This document shows, piece by piece, positions 28,501 through 37,297 of a stretch of 64,000 bases of DNA. A program made the translations under genes and the position numbers. Location: positions 124,001 to 188,000 of the forward strand of contig NZ_NMUN01000002.1 of assembly GCF_002812725.1 (NCBI RefSeq), written 5' to 3'. The notes beneath the pieces are model-generated. The model saw nothing but the letters and a program-made list of their open reading frames with translations, did not search any database and was not told where the DNA came from. This DNA is from Microbacterium sp. BR1 (lineage in GTDB: Bacteria; Actinomycetota; Actinomycetes; Actinomycetales; Microbacteriaceae). Numbering within the stretch: the first letter of the stretch is position 1; each line of letters opens with the position of its first letter.

Positions 28501-30345
28501 CACGTCGTTGACGCGTGACTCGTAGACCATCTCTTCGTCGAGTTCGCCGACGCGGCCGCCGCGCGACTCGCCCGCGACGAAGACGCCGAAGAGGCCCCGG
28601 TCGGGGATCGTGCCGCCGCTCGTCACCGCCAGTCGTTGGGCGCCCGGGCGGCCCGTCAGCGTTCCGGCATCGCGATCCCAGACGACGCGGGGTCGGAGTT
28701 CTGCGAATTCGTCCGAGGGGTAGCGCCCGGCGAGCAGGTCGAGCGTGGCCTCGTACGCCGAGCGCGGCAGCGTTCGGAAGGGGGCGCTCTTGCGCACCGA
28801 CTCGTACCAGTCCTCGACGTCGATCGCCCCGAGCGCGCACGCCGCGACGGTCTGCTGCGCCAGGATGTCGAGCGGATTCTGCGGTACGGAGATCGACTCG
28901 ATGCGTCCGGCGAGCATGCGCTCGGTCACGATCGCGGTGTGCAGCACGTCGGCGCGATGCTTGGGGAAGAGGAATGCGCGGCTGACCTCGCCGACCTGGT
29001 GTCCCGCGCGGCCGATCCGCTGCAGCCCGCTCGCGGCCGACGGCGGCGACTCGACCTGGATCACCAGGTCGACCGCGCCCATGTCGATGCCGAGCTCGAG
29101 GCTGCTGGTCGCGACGACACAGCGCAGGCGCCCCGCCTTGAGTTCTTCTTCGACCTGCGCGCGCTGTTCTTTCGACACAGACCCGTGGTGGGCGCGGGCG
29201 AGCACGGGGTCGGCCCCCGCGGTCGAGCCGGCCTGCGCCATCATGGCCGCGGGGACCGCGGGGTCGGGCATCTCGAGACCGAGACGCTCGGAGTAGATCT
29301 CGTTCAAACGGCCGGTGAGGCGCTCGGCCAGCCTTCGCGAGTTCGAGAACACGATCGTCGAGCGGTTCTCGAGGATGCGGTCGACGATGGCCTCTTCGAC
29401 GTGCGGCCACACCGACCCGGTCATCTCGGTCGCCTCGGGCCGCAGTCGGCTGTCGGCGGCGTACCACTCGGCACCGTCTCCACCAGCGGCACCGTCTCCG
29501 CCGGCGTCGTCCCCACCGTCATCGCCCGGTGCTGATGAACCGGGCGCACCAGATCCGGGTGGCGGGGGCGGATTGAGCATGTCGTCGATCGGGACCGTCA
29601 CGCGCAGATCGAACGTCTTCGACGCGGGTGGGGCGACGATGTCCACCGGTGCCGCCCCACCGAGGAAGCGGGCGACCTCGTCGATCGGACGCACGGTCGC
29701 CGATAGTCCGATGCGCTGCGCGGGACGCTCGAGCATGGCATCGAGCCGCTCGAGACTGACGGCGAGATGCGCGCCGCGCTTGGTTGCGGCGACGGCATGA
29801 ACCTCGTCGACGATCACCGTGTGCACGCCCCGCAACGTCTCGCCCGCCTGGCTCGTGAGCATCAGGTAGAGCGACTCGGGGGTCGTGATCAGGATGTCGG
29901 GCGGGTCCTGGACCAGCCGACGCCGCTCGTTCGAGGGGGTATCGCCCGAGCGCACCCCCACCGTGACCTCGGGCAGCGCGATCCCCAGGCGACGCGCGGA
30001 CTGCCCGATGCCGACGAGGGGCGAGCGCAGATTGCGCTCGACGTCGACCCCGAGGGCCTTGAGAGGAGAGATGTAGAGGATGCCGGTGGTCGGGCGTGGA
30101 GCAGCCGCTCGTCGACGGCGCCCGGACGGGGCCTCGGCCTCGAGGGGCTTCTCACGAAAGACCCGGTCGATCGCCCAGAGGAACGCCGACAGCGTCTTGC
30201 CCGAGCCGGTCGGGGCGACGACGAGGGCATGCCGCCCGGCCGAAATGGCCCCCCATGCACCGACCTGTGCCGGTGTGGGTTCGAGAAAGGCGCCGCGAAA
30301 CCAGTCCTGCGTGGCAGGACCGAACTTCGCCCAGACGTCGGCCAT
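25504..30345 (-). CDS. lhr: Lhr-type ATP-dependent DNA helicase
   Basis: 1613 aa, the full Lhr-Core plus C-terminal region typical of actinobacterial Lhr. SF2 motifs are Walker A APTGSGKT (44-51), DEVH (180-183), LSATVRP, FSNSRRLAERL and HHGSVSKEQR (VI region QRIGRAGHQ). After the RecA domains come the winged-helix and beta-barrel 'DEAD/H associated' region, then the long C-terminal domain. Lhr is a 3'-5' translocase tied to DNA damage, and Lhr can also hold a uracil glycosylase in its C-terminal part. The start ATG gives MADVWAKFGPATQDWF. An Asp/Gly/Ala-rich linker of about 30 residues interrupts the first RecA pair. Confidence 0.95.
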   Translation of the reverse strand: MADVWAKFGPATQDWFRGAFLEPTPAQVGAWGAISAGRHALVVAPTGSGKTLSAFLWAIDRVFREKPLEAEAPSGRRRRAAAPRPTTGILYISPLKALGVDVERNLRSPLVGIGQSARRLGIALPEVTVGVRSGDTPSNERRRLVQDPPDILITTPESLYLMLTSQAGETLRGVHTVIVDEVHAVAATKRGAHLAVSLERLDAMLERPAQRIGLSATVRPIDEVARFLGGAAPVDIVAPPASKTFDLRVTVPIDDMLNPPPPPGSGAPGSSAPGDDGGDDAGGDGAAGGDGAEWYAADSRLRPEATEMTGSVWPHVEEAIVDRILENRSTIVFSNSRRLAERLTGRLNEIYSERLGLEMPDPAVPAAMMAQAGSTAGADPVLARAHHGSVSKEQRAQVEEELKAGRLRCVVATSSLELGIDMGAVDLVIQVESPPSAASGLQRIGRAGHQVGEVSRAFLFPKHRADVLHTAIVTERMLAGRIESISVPQNPLDILAQQTVAACALGAIDVEDWYESVRKSAPFRTLPRSAYEATLDLLAGRYPSDEFAELRPRVVWDRDAGTLTGRPGAQRLAVTSGGTIPDRGLFGVFVAGESRGGRVGELDEEMVYESRVNDVFTLGTTSWRIVEITHDRVNVVPAFGQPGKLPFWHGDGLGRPAELGEALGRFSKELSEAAPEAARGRLRDDGLDERAIDNLLAYLAEQREATGTLPTDTTFTVERGRDEVGDWRIILHSPYGMSVHAPWALAVNARIRERLGVEGSAVASDDGIIARVPDAAAEPPGAELFVFEADELEQIVTDEVGGSALFASRFRECAARALLMPRVNPNKRSPLWQQRQRSAQLLEVARRHPTFPIILETLREVLQDVYDLPALLGLARGIAERRIRLVETTTTQPSPFARDLLFGYVGAFMYEGDSPLAERRAAALSVDPALLSELLGRIEMRELLDPDVIAQFENEAQRLDPSRRVHGIEGVADLLRMLGPLDAAEVAARLVPGDADVSAVRAVRADPAGPVDPSAESATGSTADSTADGLAPALPAATEAEASALLATLVDSRRAIAVTIGGTHRVAAIEDAGRLRDALGAALPVGIPLAFLEPTEDPLGDLVARHARTHAPFTVDAVAGRLGIGPAVARHTLLRLESQGRVTSGFFLPASADRRDETEWCDSEVLRRLRMRSLAAIRGSVEPVPPEAFARFLPVWQHVARPLSGIDGVVAAIDQLAGVPLPASAWESLVLPSRVSDYTPGLLDELTAAGEVIWSGHGSLPGRDGWVALHPADAAPYTLALPEDEPADGSLDRRVLDALAVGGAYFASQLRDAAEAENEQSVTDALWRLTWSGHVTNDTFAPLRALTSGGSQAHRTTRRPPRARLFRGAALPRPAAPPRPTGIGGRWSLLPRPEADASARATASAALLLDRYGVVTRGSVQSEGIAGGFAQAYRVLAGFEQAGHCRRGYLIEGLGAAQFAASATIDRLREFAALPDPAPLRAVTLAATDPANPYGAALPWPVIEGVTHRPGRKAGGIVVVVDGELAAYLERGGKSALVFTEDEEVLAAAALDLATTARARRLDTLTVEQVNGVFVYGSATARALRAAGFVESPRGLTLRRTTAGDAVRAGARA

Positions 30346-30502
30346 CCATCCATCTTCGTCCCCCGCGCCGACATCGGCGCCGGTCTTTCGCCGCGAGACA
30401 TTCTGCGGTGCGCCATACGCACCGAGCCGGCAACGCTTGAGAGAGTGGACGCGAACGTCGCCGGACCCGTCCGGTCGCCTTCGCCGTGAGACCAGGAGTG
30501 TC

Positions 30503-32035
30503 ATGATCGCGTCTCGTCGACTCCGCCGCGGATCGACTCGATCCGCCCGCCGCCCAGCGGTCGCTGCAGCCGTCCTCGTCGCTCTGCTCCTGACCGGCGC
30601 GGTCGCGAGCCCCGCCCTCGCCGTTCCGGACGCGGATGGCGTGGGGGTGACGGACCCCGCCGGACCCGCGACCGAGGCCACGATCGTCGAGATGCTGCAC
30701 CAGGGCGGGCTGTACGGCGGGGACGTGACGATCGATCCCGCCACCACCCCGTACCCCACGAGCGGAATCACGAACTTCCGGCCGGTCGAGACGGCGCAGA
30801 TCGTGCTCGACGACCCCGGCGTGCCCGGGCGTCAGGACCTGCTCACGTACTGCATCGACCTCACGACAGAGACCGAGATCGGTGTGCACTACGAACTGGG
30901 CGACTGGACCGAGGCGAACGTGCCGAACCTGTCGTACGTCACGCACATCCTCGAGAACTACTATCCGGCTGTGCCCGGTGCGCCCTCGACGGGCACCGAC
31001 GTCGAGAAGGTGCAAGCCGTGCAGGGTGCGATCTGGTACTTCACCGACAGCTTCGTCGTTCCGACGTCGTACCCGGCCGAGCACAACGCGATCAAGGCGA
31101 TCGTCGACGCGACACTGGCCGCCGTGAACGGCCCGCCACCCGCACCCGCGCCGGCGCCCGTGCCCCCGACGCTGACGCTCACTCCGGACGCCGCGGATGC
31201 CCCGACCACCGGCCAGCTCGTCGGTCCGTTCGCCGTCGGGGGTAGCGTCGCGTCCTCCACCCTCAGTACGTCGGGCGTCGAGGTCTTCGCCGACGCAGCC
31301 GGCACGATTCCCGTCCTGCCCGGCGACAGCGTCGCCCAGGGCGCCGAGCTCTGGGCGCGTCACGTCTCGCCGACCGCCACCGAGGGCTTCGCCCTCTCCG
31401 CCGTCGAGTCGGTCGTCGGGGGGAACGTGTTCCTCTACGACGGCGGCAACCCGGGGCGTACGAGCGCGCAGAAGTTGATCCTCGCCGTCCGGGCGAACGT
31501 TCCGGTGCGCGCTGCCGCCGCGATCACGCCCTTCGCGGCCGGGACACTGCAGGTGGACGTCGTCGTCGCCGGGGCCGCGGCGGGACGCCAGTCGGCGGTC
31601 ACCGTCGAAGCCCGGTGCGATACGGGCGGGACCCTCACGACGGCGGCGGGGACCGTGCCCGCGGGCAGCGCGGCCGCGACCTACGACGCGATCACGATGA
31701 CACCCCTCGCGGCGGGCACCGTGTGCACCGTGACGACCACGGCGAGCGGCGCGAACGCGACCGCCGCGCTCGCGCGTTCCACGACGGTTCCGACCTCGGT
31801 CACGATCGCCGATCTCGCGACGGGCACGATCGTCGTCACCCAGGACTTCGCCCTTCCTGAGCCGACGCCCACCCCCACACCCACGTCGACCCCGACCGGC
31901 ACCCCCACCCCGTCGTCGCTGCCCGATACCGGCGGCGCGGCCCTGCCGTGGGCGGTGCCGATCTCGCTCCTCGCGGGCGGACTGGCGCTCGTGCTTTTCG
32001 CGCGTCGTGCCCGAACGTCGCGGCGCACGGGCTGA
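30503..32035 (+). CDS. thioester-domain LPXTG surface protein
   Basis: 510 aa from ATG with SD AGGAG. Signal peptide (RRPAVAAAVLVALLLTGAVA, cleavage near ALA-VP). A thioester domain follows with Cys117 (TYCIDL) and Gln174 (VQGAIWYFTD), the pair that forms the internal Cys-Gln bond used by Gram-positive adhesins to attach covalently to host or surface amines. Then come a Pro-rich linker, two beta-sandwich-like repeats, a P/T stalk (PEPTPTPTPTSTPTGTP) and LPDTG (473-477) plus hydrophobic helix and RRARTSRRTG tail for sortase anchoring. No sortase gene lies in the window. Divergent from lhr. Confidence 0.88.
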   Translation: MIASRRLRRGSTRSARRPAVAAAVLVALLLTGAVASPALAVPDADGVGVTDPAGPATEATIVEMLHQGGLYGGDVTIDPATTPYPTSGITNFRPVETAQIVLDDPGVPGRQDLLTYCIDLTTETEIGVHYELGDWTEANVPNLSYVTHILENYYPAVPGAPSTGTDVEKVQAVQGAIWYFTDSFVVPTSYPAEHNAIKAIVDATLAAVNGPPPAPAPAPVPPTLTLTPDAADAPTTGQLVGPFAVGGSVASSTLSTSGVEVFADAAGTIPVLPGDSVAQGAELWARHVSPTATEGFALSAVESVVGGNVFLYDGGNPGRTSAQKLILAVRANVPVRAAAAITPFAAGTLQVDVVVAGAAAGRQSAVTVEARCDTGGTLTTAAGTVPAGSAAATYDAITMTPLAAGTVCTVTTTASGANATAALARSTTVPTSVTIADLATGTIVVTQDFALPEPTPTPTPTSTPTGTPTPSSLPDTGGAALPWAVPISLLAGGLALVLFARRARTSRRTG

Positions 32036-32117
32036 CCGCGCGGCACACGGGGTGCAACCGCGCACGGGCTGAACGAGCGCGTGCGGAGCAGGCGCGTGCG
32101 GAGCAGGCGCGCCGAGG
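32036..32117. repeat. short duplications between the surface protein and the esterase
   Basis: The string CGCACGGGCTGA ending the surface-protein gene recurs about 38 nt downstream, followed by two tandem copies of GCGTGCGGAGCAGGC (15 bp). Nothing else is visible in this convergent gap. Confidence 0.6.
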
Positions 32118-32786
32118 TCAGTCGGAGGCGTCCTTCAGCCGCGCCTCGAGAAAGCCGCGGACATCATCGAGTTCGGCCTGCGAGACGCTGTGCGTCAGGC
32201 CCGGATAGACCGACCCGCTCAGGGTGCTGTGCCCGGGCAGCCACGCGGTCGTCTGGGCGATGAGGGGTTCGGGGATGACGTCGTCGTGCGTTCCCCTCCC
32301 CCAGAAGACGGGCGGTCGAGTGGCCGCGAGGACCTCGTCGCCCGGCAGGGTTCCCGTACTCGCGTACCCGCTGAGATTGACCGCGAACGCGAACCGCTCG
32401 GGCTGCAGCCGCAGCGCCTGGAGGGCGATCGCCGCGCCCTGCGAGAAACCGAGGAGCCCGATCGAGGTCGCCCCGCCCGCATGATCGTCGAGCCAGGCGC
32501 AGAGCCGCTCGGCGGCGCGCGTCACGGTGGCGGAGTCGCGGCCGTTGAGTCCATCGAGGGCGTACCACGAGTAGCCCGGGGCCGGCCAGGGCGGCGACAG
32601 GGGTGCGCGTGGCGCCGCGAAGACGAAAGCGGGCGGAAGGTGGGGAACCAGGCCGAACAGGTCGCGCTCGTCCGACCCATAACCGTGCAGCAGCACCAGC
32701 AAGGGGCGCCCGGTCGGGGCATCCGACCACAGCGCGGCGTCTGGATCGAGGTGCGGCGGATCGAGGGCAGGTGGCTCGGGCGACAT
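32118..32786 (-). CDS. alpha/beta hydrolase, carboxylesterase/phospholipase type
   Basis: 222 aa. LLVLLHGYGSDERDLFGLVP gives the oxyanion region. The nucleophile is Ser115 in LLGFSQGAA. Asp in GTHDDVIP and His in PGLTHSVSQ complete the triad. Cytosolic; no signal peptide. Similar to the esterase/thioesterase (YpfH/lysophospholipase-like) group that acts on short acyl esters; the physiological substrate is unknown. Convergent with the surface-protein gene, 82 nt apart. Confidence 0.9.
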   Translation of the reverse strand: MSPEPPALDPPHLDPDAALWSDAPTGRPLLVLLHGYGSDERDLFGLVPHLPPAFVFAAPRAPLSPPWPAPGYSWYALDGLNGRDSATVTRAAERLCAWLDDHAGGATSIGLLGFSQGAAIALQALRLQPERFAFAVNLSGYASTGTLPGDEVLAATRPPVFWGRGTHDDVIPEPLIAQTTAWLPGHSTLSGSVYPGLTHSVSQAELDDVRGFLEARLKDASD

Positions 32787-32926
32787 GCCCCTATCCTGGC
32801 AAACCCCGCGGACACGACGAAGGAACGGTGTCCCGCACGGGGCTGACGATGCTCTGCGGCCGCCACTTCCGCCACATCCGTCCCAGGGATCCTTCCTGAT
32901 GTACGGGCTGGCGCGAGCGCCTGAGG

Positions 32927-32932
32927 TATACA
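32927..32932 (+). promoter_or_regulatory. -10 element TATACA before the NUDIX gene
   Basis: TATACA begins 12 nt before the ATG at 32939, giving a probable leaderless mRNA. Confidence 0.5.
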
Positions 32933-32938
32933 AGAGAC

Positions 32939-33604
32939 ATGCCGGTGCGCACCCCAGACCCCGATCCCTCCGAAGACGACGGCCCCGATGGGCGCGATCG
33001 GTTGAGCGGCATGGGCGCATCTTTCGGGCGTTCGAGCGATCCGCGCGACGACGGCTCCTTCGGTTCGCCGACCGCGGGCAGCGCGGCGAACCCCGGATGG
33101 CTGAGCGAGGTCGAGCTCGCCGAGGCGCGGCGGCGGCTGCCGATGCTCTACGTCGAGGCGGTACCGGTGCGGACGGATGGCGTCGGCTCGGTCATCGAGG
33201 TCGGCATCCTGCTGCGGGCCACCCCCGTGGGCGAGATCACCCGCTCGCTCGTCAGCGGTCGCGTGCGGCACGGCGAGACGGTGCGCGACGCGCTCTTCCG
33301 TCATCTCGAGAACGACCTCGGCCCCATGGCCTTCCCCCTGCTCCCCCCTCAGGCGACGCCCTTCACCGTCGCCGAGTACCTGCCGATCCCCGGCATCACC
33401 GCCTTCCACGACGATCGTCAGCACGCCGTCTCGCTCGCCTTCGTCGTGCCCGTGACGGGAACGTGCGAGCCGCGACAGGACGCGCTCGAGGTCACGTGGA
33501 TGTCGCCGGAAGAGGCCGCGTCGGACGCGCTGGCCGCCGAGATGGAGGGCGGCCGCGGCACGCTCGTCCGTCTCGCGCTCGCGAGCGTCGGCGCCCTGCG
33601 CTGA
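32939..33604 (+). CDS. NUDIX-hydrolase-like protein, DUF4916 type
   Basis: 221 aa. The first ~55 residues are acidic and disordered (DPDPSEDDGPDGRD). The core WLSEVELAEARRRLPMLYVEAVPVR begins the DUF4916/NUDIX-related fold found in actinobacteria. SGRVRHGETVRDALFRHLENDLG occupies the NUDIX-box position, but the canonical GX5EX7REUXEEXGU spacing is only partly met (GETVRDALFRHLEND), so catalysis is uncertain. The end has the conserved CEPRQDALEVTWMSPEEA. Followed 17 nt later by the AlbA_2 gene. Confidence 0.85.
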   Translation: MPVRTPDPDPSEDDGPDGRDRLSGMGASFGRSSDPRDDGSFGSPTAGSAANPGWLSEVELAEARRRLPMLYVEAVPVRTDGVGSVIEVGILLRATPVGEITRSLVSGRVRHGETVRDALFRHLENDLGPMAFPLLPPQATPFTVAEYLPIPGITAFHDDRQHAVSLAFVVPVTGTCEPRQDALEVTWMSPEEAASDALAAEMEGGRGTLVRLALASVGALR

Positions 33605-33621
33605 GCGGGAGCGAATAGCGG

Positions 33622-34461
33622 ATGCCTCAGAGCCCCCTCCTCGTCGAGTTCGCCGTCGCTCTGCCCGTCGCGCTCGCGTTCGCGTACGCCGTCGCGTGGG
33701 TCGTGCGCAGGCTCTTCGGGCGTCGACTGCGGCTGAGCTTGACCACGATGGCGCTGATCTCGCTGCTCGGCATCAGCGTCGGGCTCTTCATCGCGGGGCT
33801 GTTCTTCTATGGTCAGTACCTCTGGATGCCGACGACGCTGCTGCTGGCGTTCGGGTCGAGCATCGGGCTCGCGTTCGTCGCGGCGGCTGTCGCGGCGCTC
33901 GTCCGACCGGACTACGGCGACGTGGATGTCGCGGCGGTCCTCGCCGCGGGCGAATCGGATCAGGTCGAGTTCAAAGAGACCGCCCGGTGGAATGTCCGCG
34001 AGAACAAGAAAGACCCGCGGATGGAGCTTGCGATCGCCAAGACGGTCGCCGCGTTCCTGAACAGCACCGGCGGCGTGCTGGTGATCGGCGCGAGCGACGA
34101 CGGCGTCGTGCGCGGGCTGGAGCGTGACCTGGCGACGCTGCGGACACCCGATCACGACCGGTTCGAACTGTGGCTGCGCGACCTGTTGTCGGCGTTCGTG
34201 GGTCGCAACGCGGCCGCGCTGCCGCACGTCCAGTTCGCGACGCTTCCGGATGCGGGAACGGTGTGCGCCCTCAACTGCCCGCCGTCGCCGAAGCCGGTGT
34301 TCTTGACGTCGCCGCGCGATGGCGGGCCCGTCACGGACCTGTGGGTGCGGGTCGGCAACTCCACGCGTGCACTGGGCGTGCACGAAGCGGTGGACTACGT
34401 TTCGCGGCACTGGCGGCCGACTCTCGCGTCGCTCGTGACGGGTCGGCCCGGAGGACGCTGA
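33622..34461 (+). CDS. membrane-anchored AlbA_2 / Schlafen-like domain protein
   Basis: 279 aa. Three membrane helices in the first ~95 residues (FAVALPVALAFAYAVAWVV, MALISLLGISVGLFIAGLFF, LLLAFGSSIGLAFVAAAVAAL). Then comes a cytosolic AlbA_2 domain: AGESDQVEFKETARWN, AIAKTVAAFLNSTGGVLVIG, ASDDGVVRGLERD, ending WVRVGNSTRALGVHEAVDYV. AlbA_2/SLFN domains bind nucleic acid or act as nucleases in defence and regulation. Here the E-x-K motif (EFKE) is kept. A membrane-tethered version is less common. Role unknown. Confidence 0.85.
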   Translation: MPQSPLLVEFAVALPVALAFAYAVAWVVRRLFGRRLRLSLTTMALISLLGISVGLFIAGLFFYGQYLWMPTTLLLAFGSSIGLAFVAAAVAALVRPDYGDVDVAAVLAAGESDQVEFKETARWNVRENKKDPRMELAIAKTVAAFLNSTGGVLVIGASDDGVVRGLERDLATLRTPDHDRFELWLRDLLSAFVGRNAAALPHVQFATLPDAGTVCALNCPPSPKPVFLTSPRDGGPVTDLWVRVGNSTRALGVHEAVDYVSRHWRPTLASLVTGRPGGR

Positions 34462-34789
34462 CCCTGCAGCGTTTCCACGATGAGGCCGCGGGCGGGCATT
34501 CGGCTGGGCGCCGTTTCCGTCCGGAGCTGTGGATGCGTTCTCGTTGCGGATAGCTCGTAGCGGTATTGTTCGTCCTGATCGGGCGGCACCCGCTACGCAA
34601 CACCCGATCACCGTCATCCGCCCGCGGTTGGCTCGTGCAACTCATCCTCGTTCCGCGCATACCCGGCGCGGTGCGAGGCGGAAACCGCGCCGCCCTCGTC
34701 GGGGGGCCGGACGCGTGCGTGCGTGGCGGAAGATCGGGCGATGGTGCTTCCTGGCCGGGGTCCGGAAGCGGAGAGACGGGATCGTGCAC
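34462..34789 (+). other. 328-bp intergenic region before the DivIVA-like gene
   Basis: No convincing gene. A candidate -10 TATTGT at 34564-34569 would give a leader of about 215 nt. No clear -35, riboswitch or terminator fold was recognised. A weak SD (GGAGAG near 34770) precedes the start. Confidence 0.4.
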
Positions 34790-36145
<1,356 letters not shown>

Positions 36146-36172
36146 CGGGCCGACCAGCGCCCCCGGGTAGGT

Positions 36173-37243
36173 CTAGACGGCGCTCGTGACCCGCGCGATG
36201 TCGGCGACGAACGCGTCGATGTCGGAAGGCTCCGTGTCGAACGAGCACACCCAGCGGACCTCGGATCGCGCAGCATCCCAATCGTAGAACCGCACCCGCT
36301 CCCGCAGCTGGTCGGCAGCGCCCGCGGGCAGCGTCGCGAAGACGCCGTTCGCCTGCGTCGGCTGACTGAACGCCACGCCCCGGATCGAGCCATCCTGGAT
36401 GCCCGCCTCGATGCCCGCGCGCAGCCGCGCCGCCATCGCGTTGGCGTGCGCGGCGTTGCGCAGCCACAGGTCGTCCTCGTACAGCGCGATGAGCTGCGCC
36501 GAGACGAACCGCATCTTCGACGCGAGCTGCATGTTGAGCTTGCGCAGGAACTTCAGGCCCTCGGATGCCTCGGGATCCAGCACGACGATCGCCTCGGCGA
36601 GCATCGCTCCGTTCTTCGTGCCACCGAGGCTCAGGACGTCGACTCCCGCATCCCGGGTGAATGCGCGGAGCGGCAGCCCGAGGGACGCCGCGGCGTTCGA
36701 CAGGCGCGCGCCGTCCATGTGCAGCCGCATCCCGAGTCCGTGCGCGTGGTCGGCGAGCGCGCGGACCTCGCCCGGCGTGTAGACGGTGCCGAGCTCGGTC
36801 GACTGCGTGATCGAGACGACGAGGGGTTGTGCGCGGTGCTCGTCACCCCACCCCCAGGCCTCGCGGTCGACGAGTTGGGGGGTGAGCTTGCCGTCCTCGG
36901 TCGGCACGGTGAGCAGCTTGATGCCGGCGACCCGCTCGGGGGCGCCGCCCTCGTCGACGTTGATGTGCGCGCTCGCGGCAGCGACGACCGCACCCCACCG
37001 CGGCAGCATCGACTGCAGCCCGACGACGTTCGCGCCCGTTCCGTTGAAGACGGGGAACGCCTCGGCGCCCTCGCCGAATCGGTCGGCGATGACGTCGTTC
37101 AGGCGTGCGGTGTAGGCATCCTCTCCGTAGGCGACCTCGTGGCCCTCGTTCGCTGTTGCGATCGCGGCGAGAACGTCGGGGTGGATGCCGGAGTAGTTGT
37201 CAGAGGCGAAGCCGCGCACGGCGGCGTCGTGGAGTCGAGTCAC
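36173..37243 (-). CDS. low-specificity L-threonine aldolase-like PLP enzyme
   Basis: 356 aa from GTG. Fold-type I PLP enzyme of the beta-eliminating lyase/threonine aldolase group: FASDNYSGIHPDVL, GEDAYTARLN, VFNGTGANVVGLQ, LHMDGARLSNAA (175-186), and PLP Lys210 in SLGGTKNGA. It cleaves L-threonine or allo-threonine to glycine and acetaldehyde. The leaderless -10 TAGGCT lies 12 nt upstream. It converges on the DivIVA-like gene with 27 nt between stops. Confidence 0.92.
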   Translation of the reverse strand: MTRLHDAAVRGFASDNYSGIHPDVLAAIATANEGHEVAYGEDAYTARLNDVIADRFGEGAEAFPVFNGTGANVVGLQSMLPRWGAVVAAASAHINVDEGGAPERVAGIKLLTVPTEDGKLTPQLVDREAWGWGDEHRAQPLVVSITQSTELGTVYTPGEVRALADHAHGLGMRLHMDGARLSNAAASLGLPLRAFTRDAGVDVLSLGGTKNGAMLAEAIVVLDPEASEGLKFLRKLNMQLASKMRFVSAQLIALYEDDLWLRNAAHANAMAARLRAGIEAGIQDGSIRGVAFSQPTQANGVFATLPAGAADQLRERVRFYDWDAARSEVRWVCSFDTEPSDIDAFVADIARVTSAV

Positions 37244-37249
37244 GCTCTC

Positions 37250-37255
37250 AGCCTA
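37250..37255 (-). promoter_or_regulatory. -10 element TAGGCT before the threonine aldolase gene
   Basis: Minus strand; begins 12 nt before the GTG at 37243 with GAGAGC between. Confidence 0.5.
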
Positions 37256-37297
37256 GATCGGGAGATGCGGAGCTCAGGCGTCGCTCAGGCATGGGCG

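Noticed and set aside
32920-32942. Similarity to a sequencing-adapter mosaic end (antisense reading CLLYTS)
   Set aside because: The bases differ from the adapter at several positions, and the stretch is explained by a TATACA -10 element 12 nt before the NUDIX gene; flanking genes are continuous.
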